From Lithobates sylvaticus (taxonomy: Eukaryota; Chordata; Amphibia; Anura; Ranidae): 64,000 nt of DNA. Under the pieces are notes generated by a model. That model saw nothing but the letters and a program-made list of their open reading frames with translations. It had not been told where the DNA came from and searched no databases. The stretch is taken from assembly GCA_028564925.1 (NCBI GenBank), contig CM053030.1, positions 405,495,603-405,559,602 on the forward strand, read 5' to 3'. Of this stretch, positions 11,027 to 22,207 are shown piece after piece; position 1 is the first letter of the stretch; each line of letters begins with the position of its first letter. Both the position numbers and the translations under genes were made by a program.

Positions 11027-11902
11027 ATAGTGTGGATAGAGGCATCTTCTGTGGTGGCTATTGTATTTAGACATAGTGATATGTGGGGGATGTTGCTGCG
11101 CCTTCACTAGTGAAAAAAGGCGCCAACACTACAATCAGACTAATTGTGAAAAGGTATAAGTAAATAAAGTGTAGCGCTTAAAGTGTCTCTGTGCAGTAAC
11201 AGGTACCACAGAATGGGATTCAGTGTCCACAAGTTACTGTTCAGAATATTTATCTTCAAAATTACAAAATTAAAAGATAAGGTGACTAATTGGGTCACCT
11301 CTTAAGAGGTGATCATACAAAGTAATAAACACACCTGTGGCAACATTGAAATAAATCACAATGTGTTTACAGTACAAACATGTAACTAAACAGGTATATG
11401 TGTACTCAAATATAAGATGGTAGACAAATTAATCACACACAATGGTTAAAAAGTCATGTGAAAAAAACTACCTATGTGCTCACAAAAAAAATTGTATATA
11501 CAAACAATAACAGTTATATATATATCAGGGAGTATCAGATAGTATACGAATAAACATAATAGCATCCGAATAGCGTTTCTTAGAGAGCTGAAATGGGTAG
11601 TTTGGAACAGGATCTCACTCAAAAAATCTGACTGTCCCAGTTATCATTTAAGAAATGTAACTGTCCCAAATATAAAGGCAATTCCTGTATGTCAAGCTGT
11701 TGCACAGACCTCAGTATGTAATCAAGGTACAATTCAGAGTAAAATTCAGATACTATGTCCTCTCTTGTTCGGACGGCATCATGAACATTAAGCAATCTGG
11801 GGTATTCAAGTGCGCTTACCGTATAAGGTGGACCCACTGACCAAATGGTGAGGGGTCAAACAGGCGTAGTAGGCTACCAACAGGTGCCTGGAAAGGGCAT
11901 CA
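11027..11902. other. Unassigned, probably part of a repeat
   Basis: No ORF of interest. AAATAAAGTGTAGCGCT near 11163 is a phrase common in frog repeats, so this may belong with the inverted-repeat element that follows. Confidence 0.35.
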
Positions 11903-12664
11903 ATCAGTAGAGATGAAGACTATCGTCTTAGTTGGTACACACCAACCGCATGGAGACTCTAATCACAGATCTAGTAAGTTAGGTCATTCAATCATGGATG
12001 GTCGGTTTTCCTCAAACGTAATCGACATAGATCAGGGAGAGAAGAGAAAAAAAGAGGACCTCCTCATAGTGTAAAAAAACCCATTGGCATGGGTTTATAT
12101 TTATTCAAGGAATAAATACACTTCCATCAAATAGATTTCTTGGAGGGAAGTTATTCCATACAAAATTTAAAAATATAAGGTAAAAAACGCAGTAGGCAGT
12201 ATAGCTGGAGAAAATACCCGACGCGTTTCGTCTGCGAAGACTTCTGCTGGGGTAGCTGATAGCCTACCCCAGCAGAAGTCTTCGCAGACGAAACGCGATG
12301 GAAGTGTATTTATTTTATCTCTTCTCTCCCTGATCTACTAGCTATGAGTAAGCGCTGTATTTAGCGTGAAACGCGTCAGCTGTGTGCCCCCCTTCTCTGT
12401 TTTGCTGTGTTTTTGGACTTTGATGTGATTCCTGTTTTTAAATAAATCCATTTGATTTTTCATCTCCGTCTGGTGTGCGGCTGTCCAGAGTTCCCCTTGT
12501 TACTTTCTAATCTCCCTGATCTATGTCGATTACGTTTGAGGAAAACCGACCATCCATGATTGAATGACCTAACTTAATAGATCTGTGATTAGAGTCTCCA
12601 TGCGGTTGGTGAGTACCAACTAAGACGATAGTCTTGGTTTGATCCAGTCTTCATCTCTACTGAT
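11903..12664. repeat. Nested inverted repeat (fold-back) element
   Basis: Outer arms 11903-12040 and 12511-12664 are near-perfect inverse copies; for example GATCAGGGAGA faces TCTCCCTGATC, and the block around CGGTTTTCCTCAAACG recurs inverted. The right arm has a small insertion near 12635. Inside are a second pair (12111-12128 with 12297-12314) and a central perfect hairpin (12222-12297). Between 12318 and 12510 another repeat segment contains GTGAAACGCGTC and AAATAAATCCATTTG. The family is not recognised. Confidence 0.85.
12222..12297. repeat. Perfect hairpin, 34-bp arms and 8-base loop
   Basis: Arms 12222-12255 and 12264-12297 are exact reverse complements, with loop CTGATAGC. Each arm, read outward from the loop, contains CTACCCCAGCAGAAGTC, TTCGC, AGACGAAACGCG. 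On the minus strand the left arm extends to CGTCGGGTA, so that TACCC and GGGTA can pair around the box. Confidence 0.95.
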
Positions 12665-12754
12665 ACTGACAATTTTCACCCTGCTCCCTTGATTTTTCTA
12701 AGTTTTTCAAGCCAGGTGGTCCCAACAAGAACAACCATGGCTTGAAAACCGACC

Positions 12755-13461
12755 ACGGACATCGACGTCACCGGACTCCTCCCCCTTTCCCAAGTGCCTC
12801 CATCTGCTAAAGAGTCCAGTGACGTTGAAGTTCTGATTGAACGTAATGCGTACGGGGAGGAGCTACGCATGACGTCACCCGCTGTTGCCCTACGGAACTA
12901 ACGCGATTGTCGGCTTTACATGCTGTGTTTTTATCAGAGTAGTTTGTGTTTGAACGCAAAAATGAAATCTTATACTTAAGCGGTGAGCACTTAGATCTTT
13001 TCTTTCTACCCATGAACTGGCGTCCTTGCTGAGATCTAAGGAGACGTGAGACAAGTTTATGGTCCGTTTTAACCCTTTTGATACACGCTTGCATGACCAC
13101 CAGTTTGCAAAGGGGTCCATGCCATAAGGTGAGAGTGATTAGTTAGACCAGAGGTGGAGGGATTATCACGCTACTGTGGAAAAAAAATTACTTACGTCAG
13201 TGCTACAGTGTGAATTTAAAACGTATTTGTGTGAAATGTGAAGTTAAGTCATGGATTGTGGAAACTAACTAGTGTCGGGTGATTGTATATAGTGTATACC
13301 ACATTTACCACTGACTAATGCAGAGTTGCAATGCAAGGAGATCATCTAAAAGTAGTTGGATCTGTATGTGCATTATAATTAATCGAAATTAGTCGATTAA
13401 TCGATTAAAAAAAATAAAAACTATTAATCGAACACGAAAATTTTAATCAGTAACAGCCCTA
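12755..13461 (-). mobile_element. hAT MITE copy A, one end missing
   Basis: It is the inverse of the complete element at 45296-46149: it shares ATCGACGTCACCGGACTCC, the TTAACCCTTTTGATACACGC block, GACTAATGCAGAGTTGCAAT and the AT-rich end AATTTTAATCAGTAACAGCCCTA (13439-13461). Homology stops near 12755, so the other terminus is gone. No coding sequence is seen in it. Confidence 0.8.
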
Positions 13462-13476
13462 CTCAAAACGCATGCG

Positions 13477-13770
13477 ATTCTTTGCAGTGCCATTTGAGCT
13501 CATTCATTTTGTATGCATGTGATTTGAACAGGAATGCAGTGTGATTCCTGTCCAATTTGCATGCGGTTTCAGACACCCATCCTGTGTGAACTCAGGTTAA
13601 AGTCACTATCGCAAGCCTATGTTCACACAGGAGCAGAAGGGGAAACCGCATGCTATTCGGACAGGAATCACACCGCATTCCTGTTCAAGCCACATGCGAT
13701 TCTTTATAGTGCAATTTGAGCCCATTTATTTTGTATGAGCTCAAATAGCACCGCATAGGTATCCGTTTCA
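13477..13770. repeat. Composite direct and inverted repeat
   Basis: A block with GCGATTCTTT..AGTGC.ATTTGAGC..ATT.ATTTTGTATG occurs directly at about 13485-13525 and 13695-13735. A second block around GGAATGCAGTGTGATTCCTG (about 13529-13570) recurs inverted at about 13651-13690. This resembles short fold-back MITEs; no target duplication was identified. Confidence 0.65.
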
Positions 13771-15915
13771 AGGTATCAGAGCATTTCCATGAGTAGAGCT
13801 GTTTAGTATCGGCACCAATACCGATATCAGTGTAACCCTACCTAAAAGATGAAGGTATAAAAATCCAGGCCTTCAATTCTGTGATCAATGGTGCAATGAT
13901 TGTGGAAAGGACCACTATATAACAAAACCACAAAGAACGCTGCGATTACAACTTGTTGTTCTAAAAGGGAAGGATGTGACACCACTGTCATCCTCCAAAT
14001 ACAGCACTGATAGAAGAGAAACCCTGGAAACTTGAAGAACAAAGCTTTGCTGGCACATGGTATCCGCAACCGGCTTGTAATTTTATATCACTAACATGAT
14101 CATTACTCCTCATTAAATAAGTAATAGATATCTATGGATGCTCTCAGATACTCACATTTTAATCCCACTTGATCATATGCAAAACACCCAGACCTAGACT
14201 TGCATCTTGCAGTTGCACATAGTAATTATTAAAGAAAGTAATTACTTTAATATACACATTAACTCCCAGTCGTTAAAATCCTCCAAAACACAGCGACATG
14301 ATGGCTTAGGCTATTAGAAAGCTTGGCAGTCACCCAACACCAACAATAGCTTCTAATTAATTGATCTCACCTCTAATCTGCTATTGTTAGCCTAGTGCTG
14401 ATCATTTGTTTGGTCTACAGATCCTATTGCTCCTTTCATTTGATTGTATTTGTTACTGTACCCTCTGTATCTCTTTCAATTAAGTACAGGTTAAGTGGTT
14501 CAACCGCAAGAGAATAGGAGATAATGGCACCAATAAAAGTAATCTCTTTAATTTGCTAAATGGATTACAGGGAAACCCCAGCCAAAGTGAAGTCATACTG
14601 AAGCTAGTGGCCTTGACTTGAACTATCTAATGTTTAACCTTGTACATGCCAAATGCTGTGTAATAATGTCTAGAATACACTCTGTCCATGTTATACCGCA
14701 CAGCCAGATGCTCCGTCGGACACCTTCCACCACACAAAATCATAAAAGAACTTTGTCTACTCTATACTTGACTTTTCTCTATTGACTTCACGCAGTGATC
14801 ACCCGAGGTGCATTTTAGCTATGTCCAGTAGTTACTGATTTACCTTACAGGCGTATTGTATTATCGATCTTTACTTGTAACATGCTGTGTGTACAAACTT
14901 AAATGCAGGAAGTGCCTGGTATGCCGAAGGTTTTCGGTGCTTCCTGTACTTCATGGGGTTGTGTCAGGTAGAATACACTACTTTTAACTCATGATTTCAT
15001 CTGACAATGAGAGTCAGCATAATGTCAGAGTTAATAAAATGTGTGCGGGATCCTTGGCAGAAGCAGATATTTTTAACTGGCTTTTTATATTTTTTATATA
15101 CTGCCTAATATGAACTGTGGGGTATCCAAATTCATGAATGAGACAGTGTTTACCCTATGAAAAGTGCACTACCCTCCAACTCACATACTATTGGCTTGTC
15201 CCTGTGTTACGGACTTGCTTGCATGGAAGGCAATTTATGTATTTCGCTTCCCTATTGTTCTCCTTTGCTTGGATATCACAGTATTATTGCCAAGAAGACT
15301 TTCAGAAAAAAGCAACCACATGCAGTACACCTAGTTCCAAACAGGAACAAACACACGAAAACCAGTATACAGAAAACTGAAACAAATACCCATTAATACC
15401 CATTAAAAAGAAAATGTAGAAAAGATCAGTTGGGTTGGAAAGCTATGGATGACAGCCCAATGAGGGTGTGACTTGGGCAAAGGATCCCCAGATGGTATAT
15501 TCAACCCAATGGCTGGCCTCACACGTAGCAATGTGATCTAGTGATCTGACTATTGATTTCTATTTGTGTGGAAACCACAATGCTGCAAAAGACATGGTGG
15601 TTTTGATTGACCCCAAGGAGATCATAACTTACCTGATTAAAATTTGCCATAGTTTTTTACAATTTAATTTCCAATTGAATTTAATCTTCCTTCCCAAATG
15701 TATAGAAGCTTTCAATATATTGCCAAGTTTCGACTTTATAATCAACCAAACTCTGGTGGTTAAGTTCTTTCTTGCATTTGTATTTACAATTCCCAGTGGA
15801 TGGAAAATGAGAGAAAATGACTCTGTGTATGACATAATGGATGCTTGTACAAAACAGGTCTACTGTAAATGCATCAGTCATATAAAGAAATATTTTATCG
15901 TTAGGCTTGTTGCCT
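13771..15915. other. Non-coding DNA, nothing recognised
   Basis: About 2.1 kb of AT-rich sequence without a convincing exon, terminal repeat or tandem array. The short ORFs here have no recognisable domain. Confidence 0.5.
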
Positions 15916-16613
15916 TTAAAGTGGTTGTAAACTCTCCCCCACAACTTTGTCCCATGTAAATCAGCATAAACCCTAATGAACACTGCTTGTAGATATTTCC
16001 TTACTTGCTTAGTATTGTTGTAATCCTTTTTGTTCTTTGGAATGACGTCACTGAGCATGCCCAGATCTTCCCTGATTTACGGCACACTCTGTGTACTTAT
16101 TTATCTATTATCAGGACTTCCTATGGCACACATCATTTAAATCCCAGGAGACTGCATAATAGCTTCCTCTTACACCCCATGTGACCATGTGACATCACAT
16201 GGAGTGTAAACCAGGGCATCGGACAGCATTACTGAAGTGTTATCAGCTGAAGCTGATAAGACTGACACAGGCAAACATTAGATAATTGGCACAAGTAAAT
16301 ACTATGAAATAAAACAAGTCAGCTATGAGCAGAGAAGCAGGGTTGCCATAGAAACTTGGATTGAGAAGGAGGCTTGGTTAACAGTACAGGAAGTGCTCAA
16401 TGTAAGGGCAGAAATACACTCCACTGTTGACTCAGAAAACAATACTTAAGATGGTGCTGCCTAACCCCTGGAAACAAGTTTTTTAAAGTTTCTTTAAACA
16501 GTAAGTAATATGTGATTTGGGCTGGATTACAGTGGCTATAGTTTGATAATTACTTATTATAATGGACTAATTGAAAAGAAGCATCAGAGTGGGAGAGTTT
16601 ACTTCCTCTTTAA
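15916..16613. mobile_element. T2/Kolobok-like MITE (698 bp)
   Basis: The left end is TTAAAGTGGTTGTAAACTC and the right end reads GAGTTTACTTCCTCTTTAA, so both ends carry TTAA and matching terminal inverted repeats. No ORF. Confidence 0.85.
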
Positions 16614-16684
16614 ACAAGCCAAAGCTGACTGTTGATGGAAAGATTTTCTAAAAGATGCAGCAAAATTTCATCTAATATTTAGAG

Positions 16685-16992
16685 CAGTGTTTTTCAACAG
16701 GGGTGTCACGCCACCCTGGGCTGCAGTAAAGAGTCCTCAAGGGTGCATCCCAGTCTGAGCGATAATCTGTTTTAATTCCCATGCAGTGAGACTGCGGGGA
16801 GAGAGAGAGCACAGCCTGCACAGCTCTCTCCTCCTCCCTGCAGCTATGTGTACTATTGCCAGCAAAGTAGAAGTTTGCGTGAACGCGCAAATAAAGTATG
16901 TGCTCAGAAGCACCTCCTGGTGTGAACGAGCCCTCAGACTGGTGTGCCCCAGGATGGTGCACAGTTCTAAAGGAGAAGGTTGAAAAACACTG
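16685..16992. mobile_element. hAT-type MITE (CAGTGTTTTTCAACC ends)
   Basis: The left end CAGTGTTTTTCAACAGGGG mirrors the right end AAGGTTGAAAAACACTG. CAGTGTTT..CAACC is a terminal sequence shared by many hAT MITEs. The flanking 8-mers do not match, so the insertion is old or its edges are misjudged. Confidence 0.7.
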
Positions 16993-16999
16993 CTCCAGA

Positions 17000-17178
17000 G
17001 CACTGTCAGTTAGTGGTTAGAATTTCTGCCTTGCCACACCAGGGTCATTGGTTTGAATCCCAACCATGTATTTGCATGGGTTTCCTCCCACACTCCAAAA
17101 AGACATGTTGGTAGGTTACTTATGTCCTACTTAAATTGGCTCTAGTATGGGTGTATGTATGCAAGTGGGGTAAAGACT
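17000..17178 (+). mobile_element. tRNA-derived SINE, 5' part
   Basis: CTGTCAGTTAGTGGTTAGAATTT is followed by the RNA polymerase III B box GGTTTGAATCC (17050-17060), then GCATGGGTTTCCTCCCACAC and AAATTGGCTCTAGTATG. These are ordered parts of a widespread frog/fish SINE. It stops abruptly at 17178; the matching 3' part resumes at 17743. Confidence 0.75.
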
Positions 17179-17742
17179 AGTGGCTACTCGTGCTCAATTT
17201 TCCTTGGGAGGGGGCAGCCCGCAGCTCCCCAGCCAGCCAGCCACCCACCCAGCCAGCCAATCAACCACCCCCCACCCTGGCGCTTGCTCGCTTGATCGAT
17301 CGCCGCTCCCCCCGTCGCTCAATCACCATATCATATCAATCACCATATCACGCCCATTGCCCGCCAGCCCCGCACCATCCAGGTCGCGGCTTGGGCCACC
17401 CCTCCTTGCATCTTCTCCCAAGTCCCGGTGGTCGATTCTCCTCCTGGCCAATCAGGACTCGCGACCAATCGAGTCTTAGGACTCCCGGTCAATCGGGTCT
17501 CAGGACGCGCTTCCTGATTGGCTGGGAGGAGAAACAGCAAGACATTAGCAAATATGAATTCACTAATCTCACCGCTCCCACCCTTTTTTAAGCCAATTAG
17601 AGCCTCAGGCTGTAATCATGTGCTTCAAAGAAAAAAAAAAAATTGGAATCCATGCGTCCAGCGCTCTGCATGTAGATTAGGGGCAAGGCGCATAGATTAG
17701 GGGGGTGGCACCCCTGTGCCCTGCATGAGCGACTGCCACTCA
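17179..17742. mobile_element. Small TIR element inserted in the SINE
   Basis: The left end AGTGGCTACTCGTGC and the reverse complement of the right end, AGTGGCAGTCGCTCATGC, are imperfect terminal inverted repeats. The flanking 8-mers TAAAGACT (17171-17178) and TAGAGACT (17743-17750) differ at one base, fitting an 8-bp hAT-type target duplication. The interior is GC-rich with CAGCCAGCCAGCCACCCACC and no coding capacity. Confidence 0.6.
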
Positions 17743-17842
17743 TAGAGACTTTAGTTTGTAAGCTCCTTGAGGGTAGGGACTGATGTATAATAAAGGTAAT
17801 TACTACAAAATTTTTGGCAGTATATAAAAGCCTGTAATAAAT
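17743..17842 (+). mobile_element. tRNA-derived SINE, 3' part
   Basis: TTTGTAAGCTCCTTGAGGG, then TAGGGACTGATGTATAATAA and ATATAAAAGCCTGTAATAAA form the usual 3' end of the same SINE whose head lies at 17000-17178. Confidence 0.75.
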
Positions 17843-17975
17843 AAATTTACTCCAAGATTTATTCTGCTAAACAAATAAGGTTTTTATGATGACAGACATT
17901 CTAGTTAAACACTGTGTTTTTTATTTAAAATTACGTGGCTGCGTTTGAATAGAAAAAGCAGCATTTAACAAGAAA

Positions 17976-18037
17976 AGGCTGAATTTGACCTGCTTTGTCT
18001 GCAGTTCAAACGCAATGCAAAGCAGGTCAAACACAGC
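17976..18037. repeat. Hairpin, ~21-bp imperfect arms
   Basis: GGCTGAATTTGACCTGCTTTG faces CAAAGCAGGTCAAACACAGCC across a 20-base loop. It is probably the core of a short fold-back MITE; its ends were not located. Confidence 0.7.
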
Positions 18038-18246
18038 CCCAGAACTATCACACGTACTAAATTAAAGTCAATGGGATTTTGCTGACCTGCATTTCACATG
18101 CCTTCCAAATGTGGCAAATGCCACCTGTCGCCATAATCCCAAATACAATTTTTTTGATGTGGATTTAACCAACAATATTACAAGTGAATGCTTGTTATGT
18201 ATTTACGTCACAGCTCCATTTAAAACCGGGAAATTAAAGAAGTAAT

Positions 18247-18640
18247 TTAAAGTGGTTGTAAATGGTAATTCTTTTTTTTTTTTTTATAAAATCAAAAAGA
18301 TATTATATATTCCTGCTCTGTGCGATGGTATTACACAGAGTGGCCCCTTACCTCCTCTTCTGGAAAACATCATCTGCTTCCTAGCCGGGTGGTGTGCATC
18401 CACAGACACACACAGTTTGGCTCAGTCATGCCCCCCACTACACCCTCACATGATTTGACTGACAGAAGTAGGAGCCAACGGCAAGGTTTTTTTTTTACCA
18501 GCAGAAGGACCCGGTCGCCTCCGCCGCTGTCGACGCCTCTGGTAAGTGGCGGAGGGCACAGGAGCGCGGCGGGAGGGGGGCCCTCTCCCGCCGCCAAATC
18601 TTTGCGGTGAATCTGCCGCAGAGACCACTATTATCGGAAA
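18247..18640. mobile_element. T2/Kolobok-type MITE, left part
   Basis: TTAAAGTGGTTGTAAATGG is followed by a T-rich tract and CCTCTTCTGG, the same order as the full copy at 35756. It merges into a second element near 18640. Confidence 0.65.
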
Positions 18641-18760
18641 CTGGACCGCCGGCCGAAGAAGAGGATACCAGGGTTATGTCAACTAGCTGCTGCCATAACA
18701 AAGATATCCCTCTTCAAATTTAGAACGTATATCTGCGTGAAGCAGGCCGGAAGTGGTTAA
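18641..18760. mobile_element. TTAA-type MITE, right end fragment
   Basis: The stretch from CCGGCCGAAGAAGAGG through TTAGAACGTATATCTGCGTG to the end CCGGAAGTGGTTAA (TTAA 18757-18760) matches the right terminus style of the TTAACCACTT elements. Confidence 0.6.
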
Positions 18761-18818
18761 TTCGAGTTTTGCCTATGGTTCAGTTTTAACAGTGCTGCAA
18801 TAAACGCAAATGCAGTAT

Positions 18819-19202
18819 TTAAAGAAAACTTGCACCCATTTAAAAGTCAGCAGCTACAAAACACTCACCTGTCCCACGGTCCAGCGTTGCGGACGCCCAA
18901 AGCCTCACTTCTCTCCCCCTCCTCTCGGCGGCACCGGCATTTCAAATGTGGGCGAGCCGCACTGTGAATGGCTGGGCAATCTTTCGGGGCCTGTGAGGTG
19001 TCCCAGAAGATTTCAGGGACGGAGTGGGGAGAGGTGAACTTCCGCTCTGCGCTGCGGCGCCAGGAGAGAAAGTGGGAGCTGGGTACCTGTGAAAACTAGG
19101 TACCCGCACCCCCCCCCAAAAAAAAATACATGCTAAATGTGGCATGTCAGGGGATCACAAGTACTTAAAGCGGAAGTTCCATTTTTGGGTGAAACGATTT
19201 AA
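18819..19202. mobile_element. TTAA-type MITE related to 34638 and 37440 copies
   Basis: TTAA occurs at 18819 and 19199. Interior landmarks AAAAGTCAGCAGCTACAAAA, CACTCACCTGTCCCACGGTCC, a C-run (about 19110) and AAATGTGGCATGTCAGGGG are shared in order with the copies at 34638-35085 and 37440-37801. Confidence 0.75.
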
Positions 19203-19796
19203 TTGAACAAAAAAAAAAAAATTTGCCATAATTCGAAAAAAGTTAAAAGTATATAATAAAAAACAAAAAAAAAACAGTTATTAGCAAACCTCCTGTAAAT
19301 AAGGGTCCAAGTACAACACAACACATGACAATTTCCTTTAACACATGACAAATGTGGTTAGTGGCAAATATGTTTTTGAACAGGTTTATGTAAAGATCTA
19401 CATAATATTTTTCCCTTATAGTGGAGAGAGAATAACAAAATCTGGTGACTGTTTTTCGTTAATGTTTTTAGCACTGTGTTTACTTCGGTTTAATTAAGAA
19501 GGATAAAAGTGAGGTAAACAGATAATTAAGGTTACTCTCTTCATTACTGATGCCTATACACAATTAGTGATGCCAGCAGTGCTCACACAGCGTTACCTCT
19601 GAAATCTAATTAGATATATCACCAGTTGTCTTATTCTGGAGCACAGAAGTACATTATTACTATTGGAATAAATGAGCTCCTGAAAGTGTTTTTGTACTCA
19701 AATTTGTTCTCCACCCACAAAGATTTCATTTTAATTTCCAGATAAGCAAAATAAGCACAGAACAAAAGGAACACTAAAACATCACAACATTGTAGT
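19203..19796. other. Non-coding DNA, nothing recognised
   Basis: AT-rich sequence with A-runs; no exon or repeat boundary seen. Confidence 0.5.
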
Positions 19797-20417
19797 GATA
19801 AGGACAGGGCTGGACTGGGACAAAAATTTGGCCCTGGACTTCATCCAGACCGGCCCACTTTAATTTTGCAAACACGAACTAAAATTAATGAAGTGGGAGG
19901 GCTAACGTCATGCAGCAACATTGCTACAGCCTCATTGGCTGGAATTTCAGAAACCGGCATTGCTGCACAGCCATTGGCTGCCTTTCAGCAACGCAGCGGC
20001 GCTGAGGCTGAGCCAGGTTGTGCACTATGAAGTGAGCTGATGGGCAGTGCGGATGACAGGTCTCTCCCATACCAGTCGGCCAGACAAACCCACCCCCCCG
20101 GCCGGCTGGCCAACCCCCATGGCCACCCAAGCCCCTGTCCCCCTTCACTGGCCATTAGGTGTTCTGCTTTATTTCTCTTATAGGCAGTGGCATTGCCAGC
20201 TTTCATATTTGGGGGGGGGGGGGCACATGGGGGACAGCGACAAAAGTAGGAGGGCCAACCATAAAACAAGTGGCCCATTGAACCACCGAATCAGCTCACA
20301 ATCCGTGACCACCTGGTTTTATAACCGATATTGATGTTATGAAGCACGAGAAATATGCTACAATGTGGTAACATAATTTACTGTTAATATCAACAAAGGA
20401 GGTTTAACAAAAATAAT

Positions 20418-20947
20418 GCATCAATGCAGCCTTATCAGTGCCCATCAACGCAGCCTGATCAGTGCCCATCAATGCAGCCTGACCAGTGCCTATCTATGCA
20501 TCCTCACCAGTGCCCATCTATGCATCCTCACCAGTGCCCATCTATGCAGCCTCACCAGTGCCCATCTATGCAGCCTCACCAGTGCCCATCTATGCAGTGT
20601 CACCTGTGCCCATCAATGCAGCTTGATCAGTGCCCAACAATGTAACCTTACCAGTGCCCATCAATGCAACCTCACCAGTGCCCATCCATGCAGCCTCACC
20701 AGTGCCCATCAATGCAGCCTGATTAATGCCCATCTTTGCAGCCTCACCGGTGCCCATCAATGCAGCCTGATCAGTGTCCATGTTTGCAGCCTCACTGGTG
20801 CCTATCAAAGCAGCCTCACCAGTGTCCATCTTTGCAGCCTCACCGGTACCTATCAATGCAATCGCACCAGTGCCCATCAGCTCAGCCTCATCATTGTCCA
20901 TCAGTGCAGCCTCACCAGTGTAGATCAATGCAGCCTCACCAGTGCCT
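20418..20947. repeat. Minisatellite, 24-bp unit, about 22 copies
   Basis: The unit is ATGCAGCCTCACCAGTGCCC plus ATCA/ATCT. Copies in the first half are most alike; later ones vary (GATCAG for CACCAG, TTTGCAG for ATGCAG). Because 24 is a multiple of three, long repetitive reading frames run through it on both strands; these are artefacts. Confidence 0.95.
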
Positions 20948-21259
20948 GGTGATTAGAGAAAAGAGAGCCGCCGGATTACACAGAGCAGGGATCTCCTGCT
21001 TACATGGCATGGCCGCTGTGTGCAGTCTATCATAGTAACCCATCCAGGAAGCGGGACTTCCTATGACAGCGGTCGCCGGGTAAGTGGGAGATCCCCGCTT
21101 TGTGTAATCCAGCGATGCTCACCCCCCCTCCTCTCCGAGGCAGCCCAATGGGCCCGGTGGGACCCATGGTAGGTTTAGCCCTTGGGGCCCCCCTCTGCCC
21201 CAGCTTGCGGGGACAGACTTGGTCCGGGACTGTCCCTGGAAGCTGGGTACTTCTGGTGA

Positions 21260-21655
21260 CCCTAAGCTAGTGGCCAGCAGGCCCCACAGGCCAGCGGCCA
21301 GCAGAGCCCACAGGTCCGTGACCAGCAGGACCCACAGGTCCGCGGCCAGCTCCCGGCAGGATCCACAGCCTGTAGGTCCGCGGCCAGCTCCCAGCAGGAT
21401 CCACAGCCTGTGGGTCCTGCTGGGAGCTAGCTGCGGACCTGTGGGTCCTGCTGGCCACTAACCTGTGGGCCCTGTTGGGAGCGGACAATAGCCTATGGGT
21501 CCTGCTGCTTGCTGGCCTGTGGGTCCTGCTGGAAACTAACCATGGACTATGGGTGCTGCTGGCCTTTGGGTCCTGCTGGCCGCTGGACCCACAGGTGACT
21601 GGCCAGCAGAACCCACACGTCCACGGCCAGCTCCCAGCAGGATTCACAGGCCATG
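21260..21655. repeat. GC-rich tandem and inverted repeat
   Basis: GACCCACAGGTCCGCGGCC units (about 21270-21400) face GACCTGTGGGTCCTGCTGG units (about 21410-21560), giving a strong fold-back. At its core AGCTCCCAGCAGGATCCACAG (about 21386-21406) pairs with CTGTGGGTCCTGCTGGGAGCT. Confidence 0.8.
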
Positions 21656-22207
21656 GGCACTGGGGCAGGATAAATGAGATGTATGGGGGGGATAGATGGG
21701 ATGATCATGTGGGGGTCAGCTGGGGGTGTCAGGGTCTCTTACCTCAGAAATGGGCCGATGGCAGCTACCAGCTCAGGCTCAGAGCTCAGCAGGACAGGTC
21801 TTTCTCCTTGCACAGCCTCAGCTTCATCCAGTTCTCGGGGGGTGGGTGATGCTCCTGTCTCCTGGGGTCAACTTCTGGTGCATGCAGTGTGCACACTGCA
21901 GTGTACTGCAGCCAGTGGCGCGCCCAGGCCAGCCATGTGTGTGTGTCCAGTCAAACTCTTTAAAATCTGACCCTGGTGACTGGGAGTTGTAGCTTTCTCA
22001 CTAGGCTCAGGATGTCTGCTCTCCAGACTCCACCCACCGGGAGCATGGAGCTTGAGCGCACAGCCGCCGCCACGGACTACATCTCCCATAAACAACAGCA
22101 AGCCCCAAATTCCTCGATGCTCCGAGACTGACAGACAAGTGGCGAGTCAGTCGGATAGCCGCGGCGTCAGCCGTTTTATGAATGAGTTATACATGGGGGG
22201 GAACACT

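Noticed and set aside
15564-15959. 131-codon frame
   Set aside because: AT-rich chance frame with no domain, ending inside the MITE at 15916.
17050-17061. A tRNA gene
   Set aside because: Only the B box is intact; the rest is SINE, with no cloverleaf.
17190-17591. 133-codon proline-rich frame
   Set aside because: Driven by a CAGCCAGCCA simple repeat inside the element that splits the SINE.
20416-20952. 178-codon repetitive frame and its 112-codon antisense partner
   Set aside because: The 24-bp unit is a multiple of three, so any frame without a stop in one unit stays open. No start context or domain.
21219-21849. Overlapping frames in the GC-rich fold-back
   Set aside because: They follow the GGTCCTGCTGG tandem units; no coding signature.
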